Assembly: GCA_036346205.1 (NCBI GenBank)
Contig: JARFJB010000821.1
Coordinates: forward strand, 8,099,222 to 8,163,221
DNA: 64,000 nucleotides
Direction of reading: 5' to 3'
DNA from: Vesta saturnalis
Lineage: Eukaryota; Arthropoda; Insecta; Coleoptera; Lampyridae
Shown: positions 12,186 to 24,168 of the stretch, piece by piece
Numbering within the stretch: the stretch's first letter is position 1
How the letters are laid out: the number at the start of each line of letters is the position of its first letter
The notes under the pieces: model-generated
Told to the model about the DNA's origin: nothing
The model's input: only the letters and a program-made list of their open reading frames with translations
Database searches by the model: none
Made by a program: the position numbers and the translations under genes

Positions 12186-12288
12186 TGTCTTATTTATTCA
12201 ACGAGTAACCCGAATTAAGGTTTTGCAAAAGACAACACTCTTAATTGTAGTTCAATGCAGGCTACTCATAGTACTAATCACAATAATC
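12186..12288 (+). mobile_element. short out-of-order fragment of a diverged CR1/L2-like copy
   Basis: Immediately after TCAAGGGTTGACCATAAATG the sequence returns to an earlier part of the same family. It corresponds to the segment around the FADD box (CTTATTT-TTCAACNANTAACCC ... GTTTTGC ... CATAGTACTAATCA). Base choices match the 30790-31870 subfamily better than copy 1. This is a second, separately derived fragment joined at a short shared ATAAATG. Confidence 0.65.
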
Positions 12289-12589
12289 CACAATTATTAA
12301 AAAAAAATGGCATTTGATTTTCTAAAACATTTATATTTACAGTTACTTCGTATTTGGAAAAATAACAAAATGGCGGCTGATTAAAGATTTCATATGATGT
12401 TATTTGGATAACCATCCCATGGATTTTTAAAAAAGAAACATTTATAAAATGTTTGAATTGTCTACTACATTTCATATTTGTGCAACAAATCTTGATAAAT
12501 TTCAGATAACTATTAAAATAGTAACAAACTAAAAATACAAAATAAGTCAAGTAACCTTCCTTGTGTATTGAAAAATGCTACTGAATACG

Positions 12590-12628
12590 GAGGTATAACA
12601 ACTTATTTATTATTAAATTAATAATTTA
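12590..12628. other. short spacer between M3 transposase end and left inverted repeat
   Basis: AT-rich, non-coding element interior. Confidence 0.4.
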
Positions 12629-13640
12629 TTACAAATTTTCAAAATGGCCACCATTCGCAGCAACACAAGCCCTGTAACTCGTTTTAATATTTGTGGAAAA
12701 TTTAAAAGAACTGCCTGCTTTTGTTTAATGTCCTTTGCTGTAGCCACGATTCTTGCCACTAACTCTCCCTCTCTATTTACAGTTACAAAGGTCTTGATAT
12801 AACCTCAGAAAAGTAACTCTAGTGGAGTTAAGACTGGACTGCGGGCTGGCCACAAAACAGGACCGTTCCTCCAAATCCACCTATTTGAGTATTGTCTATT
12901 CAGCAACGCTATAATTTCCCGTGTACTGTGTACAGGCGCGCCATCATGTTGAAACCCGAATCGTTGCCTGATGGTTAATGGCAAATCTTCTAAAATCACT
13001 GGTAACACAGTATCTCAGAGAATATGTCAATTTTGTTCATTCAAACGGTGTGGTAGAAGATAAGGTCCGATTGCATAACTTTCTATAATACCGGCGCATA
13101 CATTTACCGCAAAACGTTTCTGTGGTGCACGTATAAAAGTTACACGGGGATTTTCGACAGCTCACACGTGTAAGCTTCTCGAGTTAAATACTCCGTCTTT
13201 GTACAAGCTTCGTCGGTAAACAAAATAAATTTTTGAATGTTTCTCTGCAAATTACAGCAGCGAAATAACCAGCGACAGAACAATGGTCTTGGCTGAAAGT
13301 CTCCCGGTCCCAAAGCATGCACTTTTTGTCTAGAACACGGGCGAGCGCCATGTAAAATATTCCAAACTGTCATATGATTGACATTCAACCTTCTACCTAT
13401 TACTCGAGTGCTTACCGAAGGATCGTTTTCAACCATTTCAAATGTATTATCTTCAAGTGCATGGGTTCTTCGAAATCTATTAGTTTCCACCACTTTTTGG
13501 ATGAAAGCATCCATCTTCCTCTAAACGTCTGCAAACTAACAAAAAAAGGTTGTTGGCGATATGGATATCTTTTTCGATATAATCTTCAAGCTTCCTACGC
13601 ATTTCATTTCGCTTCCCGAAAACTAAAAGCATATCGAGAA
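12629..13640 (-). pseudogene. mariner transposase pseudogene (M3)
   Basis: Reading right to left, the DUF4817-like N-terminal part is eroded near 13540-13640 (RRLEEDGCFHPKSGGN). Then come FRRTHALEDNTFEMV and STRVIGRRLNVNHMTVWNIL (13500-13350), a first catalytic box FTDEA near 13210, FQHDGAPVHS near 12930 and ARSPVLTPLE near 12840. In the last motif the third acidic residue of SPD is changed to V, so the active site would be dead even without the frameshifts. The tail ends VAANGGHFENL with the stop at 12629-12631. Several frameshifts and a gap around 13010-13140 are present. Confidence 0.85.
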
Positions 13641-14035
13641 GTTCTACATTTTCGTAAATGTTTATTTTTATGTGCGTAATTATAGATATAATATATAAAA
13701 ATAATACAAACTACAAAAAAATGACGTTTCTACCATCGGCTACGTTTGTTTTATTTTTCAATAAACCAAGGTTACTTGACTTCTTTGTATCTTTAGTTTA
13801 TTACAATTGTAATAATTATCTGAAATATATAAAAAAATTATTGCACAAATATGAAAAAAATTTTGAAATAAGTGTTGTAGTAAACGATTCAAGCATTAAA
13901 TGTTTCTTTTTTAAAAATCCATGGGATCGTCATCAAAATATCATCATTTTAAATCTTTCGTCGGCCGTCATGTTGTAATTTATTAAAATATGAAATAGTT
14001 ATAAATACAAATGTTTTGGAAAATCAAATGCAGAA

Positions 14036-14270
14036 TTTAGGATATTTGAAATATTATTTAAAATAAGAGAGTTATGACGATTGTTAAAAAACCTTAAGTC
14101 GAATAACTACTACCAGAGGTCCAAGATCAAAATTTGTTACTAAAAAAAGTTGTTTATTTACCATTTTCAGGTATTACGGCTTAGTATTTACATCCTTATT
14201 TTACCGTATGGTGTTAACGCCATACACTACTATCAGGTATATTACCTTTCATACTTAACAACTAGTCTAT
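14036..14270. other. unassigned spacer between M3 and the RTE-like element
   Basis: No motif recognised. Confidence 0.4.
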
Positions 14271-17200
14271 TACAATTCATTCTATGTTAACTATCTTTGC
14301 ATCCTCTTGGCCCATTATTTTTTGTTCAATTCCGCTTTTCTTCCTTCGTTCCATGCCAGTCCCTCTTCTCTTAATTTTTCTTCTACTTCTTTGCTCCATG
14401 TTTTCCGTAGCCTTCCTCTTCTTTTTTTCTGGTGTGCTCTTGTCTCCCATACTCTTTTGGTTGTCCTTTCCTCCCCCCATCCTGACTAGGTGACCAAACC
14501 ATCGTAGCTGTTGTCTTTTAATGTTTTTGATGATCGGCTCCATTTATAATTCTTCCCATATTCGTTCGTTTCTTACTCGGTCCCGTCTCGTAACCCCCTG
14601 CACAGCTCTCAGATATATCTTTTTTTTTTATGATTGTGGACCTGAACAGGCTAAATAAGGCCTATCGTGCTAAAGCACTCAGGAACACTTAGGAGGATGG
14701 ATAGAGGGATAATGAATTGCCAATAGATGCCTATGAACAGCTACCTTAAATTTTCTCATATCATAAGTGAGAGGAAAACAGGAACTAGGGAGATCATTCC
14801 AGAGTTTAGAAGCCGTGTAGAAAAATGTGGATTGCGCCCGTTTGGTACGACAAGTGGAGATTTGTACTGCATACTGATGATGTGAATGAGCGAACCGAGT
14901 ATTTCTCGCAAAGATAGCCGGATATGGTATCAAAGAATGTAATTCACCAGCACAATAGCCGTTGTAATAACGATAATACAAAGAAAGAACTGAAACCATT
15001 TCCAAGACTTGAATTTTACTTTTCTTTTGTTTTGTTAGTACCCAGGTTTCACTTCCGTACATCAAAATAGGCTTAAACATTGATTTAAACACTGATATCT
15101 TCGTCTTTTTCATTATTTCCTTTTTCCGTATGAACGTATCGTTTAGTGCATGGTAGAGTTTGACTGCACTTTCTAGCTACATACTTGTAAGTTGCATTGT
15201 AGGTCTTGCTCGTTCTTGGCATATATGATTACGTCATCAGCAAATACACTTTCCAATATTTCTATTACTTCCATATTCTTGTATCCCACTTTTAATTTCT
15301 TTACTTTACCTTTTATCTCCTTTATGATATCGTCGATTACTAAATTGAACAGTAATGGAATGAGGACTCCCCCTTGTCTGAGTCTTTTCTTGGTTCAGAT
15401 TGCATGTTGTCTGTCCTCATGTAATTTCTTATGTTCTCCTAAGGACTTGTTATACACCTCGTCAGTTTGTCGTTTACTCTTCTCTTTTTTAAACTTCTCC
15501 AAACTGCTTTCCGTGAAACACTATCGAATAGTTTCTTCACGTCTATGAAAGCTACAAATATTTTATCCGCGGTAAATATTTCAATTGGCTGTTTTAATAC
15601 GAACAAATTATTTTGCACCCCTCTCCCTTTCCTAAATCCACCTTGCGAGTTTTCTAAATTACTCTGTTACTTTTCTTAGTCTTGATTCTATAATTATTTC
15701 ATATACCTTAGTTATTATGGGAATCATCGTAATTCCTTGATAGTTTCTGCAGTCCCTGTTGTCTCCTTTTTTGAAAATTGGAAGCAGAATTCCCAATCTT
15801 TAGGAATCTTTCCCTACTGCCACACTTTATTGAGCAGCTTGGTTAGTACTTCTATACCCAACATCAAAATTCCTATTTCTCCCGCTATACCATCATGTAC
15901 AGCAGCTTTGCCCCTTTTTAACATTTTTAGGGCTTCTCTTGCTTCTGTTTCCTCTATTTTTTCATCTTGTTGTACGTTTTCTTCTGCGTTCTCTCCCTCA
16001 TTTACTTCGTCCTCTTTCTCTATTGTGGTGTCATGCAATTCTTCTATCATCAACATTTCCTGGAAATATTCTTTCCATCTCGCTATCCTCTTCTTTTTCT
16101 ATCGTTTTTTCCATCTTTTACTTTTATATATTTAACTTTGTGCGTATTTCCTTTCTTTAGCGTTCTAAGTACCTTGCAAAATAGTTTTTGATTTCTAAGG
16201 TTATCCTTTTGTATCTTTTTACAGAACACTTACCGGGCCTTTACTTTCACGTGTTTCGCCCTCTCCTTGACCTTGTTTCTCTGCTCTTTGTACCTATCAT
16301 ATTTTACCTCTGCTTATTTCCTAAATACTCTTTCCATAATTGTTTCTTGCTGTTTATTTCTTTTCGTATCTCGTCATTCCAGCAGCGTGTTCCTCTCTTG
16401 TGCTTGGTAGTTTTTGTACTTCCACATACTTCTTTTCCTACCGTTAATAGGGTTTCTTTGATACTCTTCCATAATACCTCCATTGATAAGGTTGTTTAAA
16501 TCTTCCTTTCTTTTATTCATCCTTACTACCACCCTTGTGCGGTATGCCTTTGCTGTTTCCTCGTTTCCCAATTTGTATGTTTTGATTTTTTATGTGGCTA
16601 TCGTTCTGTTTTTTACAGTCTTTCTATTCGCAGTGTTTCTGCTTATATCTCCATCTTTATCACTACTAAATAGTGATCAGAGTGTATTTCCGGTCTTCGT
16701 CTCGCACTTGTGTCTTTTATCTCGTTCCTGTATCGACTATTTATTATCATTTAATCTATAATAGACTTTTATTATTGTTTCTGCTGTTCTCGCTATGGCT
16801 TCCTATTGTTTCCCCCGTTTCCTCCGTTTTCTTTCTCCATCTACCATTCAGGCTCCCTATTATTAGTATTCTGCCATCAACTTCTTCGATCGTTTCTTCT
16901 AATTGTTCCCAGAACTCTTTTTTCTTTTTTGCCACCTCGTCTTCGTCTGGTCCTACTACGAAGGTTGTTATTGTTTGTTTTTCCATTTCTATTTTTAATA
17001 TACTTTCGGATATTCCATTCCATTTGGTTATGCAGTTTGCCTTCTCCTTACTAATGACACTTCCCACTCCTTTCTTGGCCCGCTGTGATACCTATGATAT
17101 GACCTCCTGCCGTTTCCATTTCCCTTTTTTGTTTCTGTTAGGCCTAGTACGTCTAGCTCCGCTTTCTCGAATTTATCTGCTAGCTCTTTATCTGTGGCTG

Positions 17201-17545
17201 TTAAACGTCTATCGCTCCACGTTCCTATTTTCTAGAACCTTTCCTTTGCAATCCCTTACTCGTAACTAACCTTAGTGTCTTATTTTGTTGTCTTTTTTAT
17301 CCGTTTGTTCAAGTATCCCTTATCACGGTTAATTACTTTTTATTTTCGTCTCTTTATGACACACTTCTTCTAGCGAGCTCTCTATTTTGTTCTATTTCCA
17401 TCCTGTCCTCTCAATTAACAGCATTTGATAACCGCTTTTGACGTTTTTTCCTCTCCTTCTTTCATCTTCTGCTCTCTTCCTGGTTTTTGCGGCTATGTCC
17501 GTTTCTTGCTTTGTTAGGTCATTGTTAATGAATATCTTTTTCTGC
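14271..17545 (-). pseudogene. RTE-like non-LTR retrotransposon (endonuclease and RT), minus strand
   Basis: Reading right to left, basic N-terminal sequence (17300-17540) leads to an AP-endonuclease-like segment near 17100-17240 (IGTW...RRLTATDKELADKFEKA, DVLGLTETKK). Further endonuclease sequence runs to about 16750 (VDGRILIIGSLNGRW, from the GDFNGR-type motif). A linker follows, then RT with ALKMLKRGKAAVHDGI near 15910. A C-terminal part (SVFKSMFKPILMYGSETW) near 15060 continues beyond a nested insertion as IKNIKRQQLRWFGHLVRMG near 14500. The QLRWFGH motif is typical of the C-terminus of RTE-type and related RT proteins. Many frameshifts are present; the protein is not functional. Confidence 0.82.
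14620..15000 (-). mobile_element. 5-prime-truncated CR1/L2-like 3-prime end nested in the RTE-like element
   Basis: The last 107 codons and the 3-prime UTR of the family at 35713-37515, almost identical to that copy (FFYTASKLWNDLPSSCFPL; terminal GCCTTATTTAGCCTGTTCAG). It ends in a run of ten A residues on the minus strand (14620-14629). It interrupts the RTE frame between KIQVLEM and YLRAVQGVTRRDR, proving it is younger than the RTE copy. No clear target-site duplication. By chance the junction is in frame and gives a chimeric open frame at 14679-15113. Confidence 0.9.
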
Positions 17546-17629
17546 TGAAGGACTGCATGAGGTTACGTGTAATCCAAACCTGCCATGAAAACTGAAAGGC
17601 GAGAATGTGTGTAATTATGTTCTTTACAT

Positions 17630-17717
17630 TCCGACAACGTGTGCGTGCATGTGTGTATGGTTACGTGTGTGTCTGTGCGTACGTTTGTGAGTATATGTGA
17701 GCGTATGTGTGTGTGAA

Positions 17718-17758
<41 letters not shown>

Positions 17759-17934
17759 CTCCGTGCGGATATGTGTGTGCGTGCATGTGTGTGCGTGTGT
17801 GTGGAGTTCCACAGAAATCTGATGCTTATATTTTGTTATCGTGCCTACAGGCACACACATGCACGCAAGTATGCGCACGCATGTACCCACACAAACATAC
17901 TTACATACACGCGGGAGCCCACATATACGTACAG

Positions 17935-17984
<50 letters not shown>

Positions 17985-18000
17985 CATACATACACACACT
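17630..18000. repeat. (TG)n and (CA)n tracts forming a large imperfect palindrome
   Basis: A GT-rich tract (17640-17800, pure 17718-17756) faces a CA-rich tract (17850-18000, pure 17937-17982) across a short unique centre near 17810-17850. The open frames seen here are artefacts of the dinucleotide repeats. Confidence 0.85.
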
Positions 18001-18111
18001 CGGGAATGCACGGATCTATTTCTCGATGCAAATTACGCCATCCAAATTGGAACTAAAACCATATAATAAATATTTCGTATTACAGAGTTGGAGGTACTAC
18101 TTACGAGACTG

Positions 18112-18512
18112 ATGTTGAAATATTTCGAGTTACTATGGCACAAAGAGGGTACGAATTTTTACTCACACGTAACATTGGGTACAAAGACGTGACAAGCTGG
18201 TGCCATTATAGACATAACAAAAAATTTCACTGAGAATTGCAAAAGTGCTGATTTCCTTGGTCAATATTTAACTGTTGACGAAAAATTAGAGGTCTTTAGA
18301 GGAAGATGTCCATTTCGAAAATATATGCCGAATAAGACGGCTAAGTATGACATTAAGGTGTAAGGATTGGTTGATTTTCGGACTCATTATTTGACAAACA
18401 TGGAGCTCTACGTGGGTAAGCACTCTGATTGTTCGTATGCTGTGAGTAATAGTCCTACTGTTACTGTGAAACGGCTCGTCACTCCATACGATGGCACCCA
18501 TAGGAACGGAAT
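18112..18512 (+). pseudogene. piggyBac-like transposase fragment
   Basis: The order of motifs matches the piggyBac (DDE_Tnp_1_7) catalytic domain. FRVTMAQRGYEFLL comes near 18125, then after a frameshift ENCKSADFLGQYLTVDEKL near 18260, whose D is the first catalytic aspartate. FRGRCPFRKYMPNKTAKYD follows, then an in-frame stop at about 18361. The remainder reads GLVDFRTHYLTNMELYVGK and ends VKRLVTPYDGTHRN. The frame ends just before the TDN box where the second catalytic residue would lie, because the pentanucleotide array begins there. An inactive fragment with both ends missing. Confidence 0.85.
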
Positions 18513-18513
18513 G

Positions 18514-18924
18514 TAACGTAACGTAACGTAACGTAACGTAACGTAACGTAACACAACACAACACAACACAACACAACACAACACAACACAACACAACACA
18601 ACACAACAACACACGCAACGCAACACAACACAATACGACATAGCATAACATAACATAACATAACATAACATAACATAACATAACATAACATAACATAACG
18701 TAACGTAACGTAACGTAACGTAACGTAACGTAACGTAACGTAACGTAACGTAACGTAACGTAACGTAACATAACATAACATAACATAACATAACATAACA
18801 TAACATAACATAACATAACATAACATAACATAACATAACATAACATAACATAACATAACATAACATAACATAACATAACATAACATAACATAACATAACA
18901 TAACATAACATAACATAACATAAC
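18514..18924. repeat. pentanucleotide array made of TAACG, AACAC and TAACA blocks
   Basis: Blocks in order: TAACG (18514-18551), AACAC (18551-18608), a short irregular part (18609-18642), TAACA (18644-18696), TAACG (18697-18767), TAACA (18768-18924). On the minus strand the units are TTACG, TTGTG and TTATG. The period of five keeps several frames open and creates spurious MLCYV-type proteins. The array abuts the 3-prime end of the RTE-like frame on the right and the piggyBac fragment on the left. Confidence 0.95.
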
Positions 18925-20262
18925 CTTCACGCCATTCTCTTGCGGAGTAGGCAAAATAATCCCTGCCTCTTAATTATTTTCCATTCACAATCTTTCTCCA
19001 TGATTTACCATCTCTGCATACCTCCCTATCTTCCGCAAGATTCAAACATTGTTCCTGACATGTCCTTTTATTTTTAAAACTCCTAACCTTTCTTTCTTTT
19101 AGCATGCATTTAGCCAAGTTTTACGCGGTGTACCAGGCCCGGCCTTACCTCCAACCTCATCCACATATATTTGCTTCGTTAATCTTGCGTTGTTCATTCT
19201 CTTAATGTGATCAAACCAACATAATGTACTACTTTCATGCCTATCCATTATCGTCTTTTCCTCGCTACACTCCGTCATTATACACTCATTCTTTATCTTA
19301 TCCCTTCTCGTTTTACCAGATGCGCTTCTGAGGAATCTCATACGCACGGCATTTAATTTTTCTTTCGTGGTTTTTGACATACTCATGTCTCACTTCAACA
19401 CAGTACTGACGGGACAAACACGTCATTATAGATTGCTCATTTCGCAGTATTTCGTACACACTTCCAATCATTTTCCTTCTAGCATTGACCCTTTTTGCAA
19501 TCTCGCCATCCATTGTACCTTCTGCAGTAAACATTCTTCCAAATAGTTTACCAGGTACACTGAGCAAACTTAATCCTGTGCAGTCATTGCAATCACTCTT
19601 GTTCCCCTTACCCTAATACAGTGGTACAATGATCGCGCTCTTCCAGTCTCGACACTTTTCCACACTTAAGGCATACATTGAATAATTCATCCAATCTTCG
19701 AATAAAATTTGCACCTCCATACTTTAGCATTTCACCAGTGAGTTCATTCTAGACCTGCTCTTTTACCGTTTTTCAATTTTCCTACCGTTTTCTCTACCTC
19801 ATTTATCCCAATATTCTTCTCAGTTTCATTCACTATTCCTTATACATTCTCCTTATTTAACCCTTTAGTATTACTTTCCTCACTACTGTACAGCTTTCCT
19901 AAATATTCTTGCCAGCATTGCCTCACTACAGAATTGTTCTATAATATTTCGTTGTTCGTACTCGTGACTCATGCAGCGTTCTACTTTGGGCAACGTTTGG
20001 TATTTTTGGCCCATTTTCAGAAGAGTTTATTGTATCCCTTAACATCATTCTGCATTTTCCATCCATCAACAGCCATCCTTTTCTCTTTACTTATTCTCAC
20101 TACCTCCTTCGCTTCTTTGTTTCTTAATCTGTACACTTCATACAATTAATTTTTCTCAGTCTCATTTTTTGCACCTATCATTGCTACATACTCATCTTTT
20201 TTCTTTCATACTGCGTTTTTTACAGATTCATTCCACCAAGCACATTTTTTCTGTCTACCTAC
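18925..20262 (-). pseudogene. second RTE-like retrotransposon, 5-prime truncated, minus strand
   Basis: Reading right to left, it begins with the pre-RT linker CAWWNESVKNAV near 20240. It continues through KEKRMAVDGWKMQNDVKG near 20050 and damaged RT sequence. Then come LFGRMFTAEGTMDGEIAKRV (19540) and LNAVRMRFLRSASGKTRRDKIKNE (19340). The C-terminal motif DRHESSTLCWFDHIKRMNNARLTKQIY (19250-19170) and RKTWLNAC (19100) follow, and then a 3-prime part ending GVKV at 18925. The endonuclease is absent. The subfamily differs from 14271-17545 (DRHE...WFDHIKRM versus QLRWFGHLVRM). Frameshifts are frequent. Confidence 0.82.
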
Positions 20263-20268
20263 AGTCGT

Positions 20269-20269
20269 T

Positions 20270-20304
<35 letters not shown>
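20269..20304. repeat. (AT)n microsatellite
   Basis: Uninterrupted AT dinucleotides between the truncated RTE-like copy and family H copy 2. Confidence 0.95.
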
Positions 20305-21365
<1,061 letters not shown>

Positions 21366-22245
21366 GTATTTGGCGGTTGTATGCATGGGGTTGTGCGTGT
21401 TTAGGTGTTTACATATCTGCTAGTGTCATTGTTTGGGATATGAAATTTTATGTGTTACTGCGTTTTCTAGTGTCTTTGCTAGCATGTGCTAGATTTATGC
21501 ATATTTTTGGAGTAGTTCAGAGTTTGCAGATGTGCGTTTGCGTATTTGTTGGGTAACTTGCTTCCTTGTTTTGCATGGTTGCAGGCGCTCACTTGGTTGC
21601 TAATTTCCTTGTTTGTATGTGTTTTTTGCTAACTAGTTGTTTTTGTGTGTGTTAGGTTATTTAATATGTTTTCTTGCTTGTTACTTGCAAGTTATGGGTT
21701 TGTTTGTGTGATTGTGGAGTATTTTCTTTGTTGCCAGGTTGCGTGTTTACATGCTTGTCCGTTGAGTAACTTGTTTGTTACTGTGTTTTCGGACTTATGT
21801 GTTTTGTTTGCGTGTTTACTTGATTGCTAGTTTATTTGCTTGTGAGTTTACAAGTTTAGGGGTTTTAATGTTTGTATGTTTAGTTGTTTGCTAGTTTTGG
21901 GTGTCTGCCTGTTCGCATATGTGGTCGTTTGTTACTAGTGTCTATTAGATAATTCTTTCGTTTTGGCGGTGGCATGTTTGTATGTTTGGGGTATTTTATT
22001 TCTCTGTTTGTGTGTTGGGAGCTTGTTGTGTTGTGATTGCGATTTTGTTATGTGTTCGTGTGTGAGTGTTTGAAGGTTTACGTTTGTGAGTGTTCATGGT
22101 TTGCTCGTTTCTTTTGTTTGCTATTAGTCCTTTGAATTTTTTTGTTTTTTTAATACGTTTTCTTGCTTGCTTCGTGAAAGTTTGGCAGGTTTGAAAATAT
22201 GTGTTGACGTATTTGTTGAGTAACTTGAATATTTGAGAGTTTGGT
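21366..22245. other. cryptically simple T/G-rich stretch
   Basis: No gene. The plus strand is strongly enriched in T and G with recurrent TTTGTTTG, TTGCTTG and GTTTACTTG words but no regular period. It looks like an old, decayed (TTTG/TTGC)n microsatellite continuing from the TG-rich repeat on its left. Confidence 0.55.
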
Positions 22246-23563
22246 TGTTTATTTAGGACGCGTCACTGCAGAAGCTCATATTACATTTTTTTTAAATCGG
22301 ATGATTGCATTTGATAATTCTGTGTACTTAAGAAATGTTATTTGTGCGTATTTTCACAAAATGATATTTGTCAATTACAGCACACGTTTAATAAAAAAGC
22401 GATACAAAAATGAATCACTTCACTGCCAATTTTAATGTATATTAATGATGATTAGAGTATTTCTAATACCGATTTCCAAAAATAAATTTTATTTATTCTT
22501 TTATGTAATTCAAATTGCTATGGGAGTAAAGTTACAACTACTTGCTGTCTTGTGTCTTTTTAACTGAAATTGTCGTTAAGTTACTAGATAATAAAGCGGC
22601 GGTGTTCTTTATAGATAGTAGAAATAGTTACAGGTGTAACACACATATGAATTCAAGTACAAAAGTGAGAACATTATATTTTGTAGAGCTGTTAAAAATC
22701 CTCCTTACATTTAAATTTAACGCGTTTTTACATTTTACATCTTACGTTGGTTTTCTATTATATTATATATACAGTGCAAGTAGGTACGTATTTAGCAAAT
22801 TATAAGGATATTATTTTTAATTTGCTTTGTAGATAAGAACCGTGACAGTTTGGAGAATTTTTCCTCGCAAGAAAACCGCAGTTTGGTGAATGAGATTATT
22901 AAAAGGAAATATGTAATTGAAATCAAAAAGACCGACGCGGTGACAATCAAAGGAAAGGAAGAAGCTTGGTTTTCCGTTTCGTCTCAATAATCGATTGTGT
23001 ACAAAAAATGTTAATAATTCCATCTGAAGGAGTTAAAAGGCCAAAATAAGTGTCAAGCTTATAAAAATGGAGGTGGAGAGAAGTGCGATATACTTTTACG
23101 TTGATTATGAAGAAAAATTATTAGCAATTCTTATGTTATCGGTACAAAAGGTACAGTTGATTGTTCAGGCATAGGTAGGTAACATCCCAACTAGACGTAT
23201 ACGTAATAATAATGTACCTACAGAAATATGGTGTTGTATTAACCGATTCAGATTGGAAAGGAACCGTTATGGAAGTATGTGTTGGAGATATGCGACGAAA
23301 TATCACCTCTTAACTCAGAAAATATCCTTCGATCTGATAGTAACTGTGAAAATGATAACAATTTAACTTATATACTTGTTTTTGCTGTACATTGATTAAT
23401 TATAGGCTTCTTTATAAATAGAGATAAGTTCAGTTGCACGTTATAGATTTATGTAAGTAGTTTTAACGTTCTAGGTTGCTTCTATCTTTTTATTAATCAG
23501 ATTGAGGCATGAAATGGCAATATAAATAATTTGTTGAAACTAGCTAAACAAATCTGGAGGGTA
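22246..23563. other. AT-rich stretch with no recognisable gene
   Basis: Nothing supported on either strand. Short open frames show no family motif. Confidence 0.45.
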
Positions 23564-24168
23564 GGACAAGTCAGCGCCGCCGACTAATCGCGGCCATCTC
23601 ATCGCCGAGCCATCTCATCGCCGGTCAACTCATCGCCAAGCCATCTCGTCGCCGAGGCTGACCGAGAAATGGTGCAACAATCGCTCGTAATTAAAATTCG
23701 CATAAGCAGTTAGAAAGCACCATGATAAGAATCAATAAGTCATCAACGATTGATTAAAATGTAAATGAATGTTAATGTCGGTTAAGTATGCTTCATTATC
23801 TATTAACTATCATTATCGATTTAAAACTCGTTATGAATTGTTTAAGATTTAAGGGAATGTTAATGGCATTAAGTATATCTTGTAAATTAATATTAACTAT
23901 CATTATGGGTGCAACTTAGGATTAAAATTCCAAGAATACAATACTTACCTATGTTCATAGTGTATTCAAAATTAATATTTTAGTAAATTGATGATCGGTA
24001 TCGGTATTTATACAAGCAAGTAAAAGAGGGTAACAGTTTTAGTGAATTTATCGAAAACAAAATCGGTGATGAGTTGGATGGCGATGAGATGGCTCGGGGA
24101 TGGGATGGTTCGGCGATGAGATAGCCGTGATGTATCGGCCGCGATTAGTCGGCGGCGCTGACTTGTCC
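23564..24168. mobile_element. 605-bp non-autonomous DNA transposon with GC-rich terminal inverted repeats
   Basis: The outermost 32 bp are a perfect inverted repeat (GGACAAGTCAGCGCCGCCGA... at 23564-23595, and its complement at 24137-24168). Inside, both ends carry degenerate tandem copies of a 16-mer like CCATCTCATCGCCGAG (23595-23665 and 24060-24130, inverted). The centre is ordinary AT-rich DNA without coding. Target duplication is not obvious. GC-rich ends in an AT-rich genome and subterminal repeats suggest transposase-binding arrays. The superfamily cannot be assigned without an autonomous relative. Confidence 0.88.

Larger units (their letters stand above)
12300..14035 (-). mobile_element. 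mariner-like element M3 with long inverted repeats
   Basis: Inverted repeats of about 290-330 bp face each other at 12300-12590 and 13715-14035 (shared landmarks GCATTTGATTTTC, ATCCCATGGATTTTTAAAAA and AAGTCAAGTAACCTT). The transposase pseudogene lies between them on the minus strand. Clean tips with TA duplications were not found, so the ends are approximate and may be eroded. Confidence 0.8.

Noticed and set aside
15192..17269. Many plus-strand frames rich in Phe, Leu and Ser
   Set aside because: Antisense shadows of the A-rich, Lys/Glu-rich minus-strand RTE-like coding sequence.
18514..18924. Interstitial telomere
   Set aside because: Units are TTATG, TTACG and TTGTG, not TTAGG, and the array adjoins the 3-prime end of an RTE-like copy; retrotransposon-tail expansion is simpler.
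18286..18954. Open frame of 222 codons with repeated MLCYV
   Set aside because: Produced by the period-5 array; several frames are open equally and no start or family support exists.
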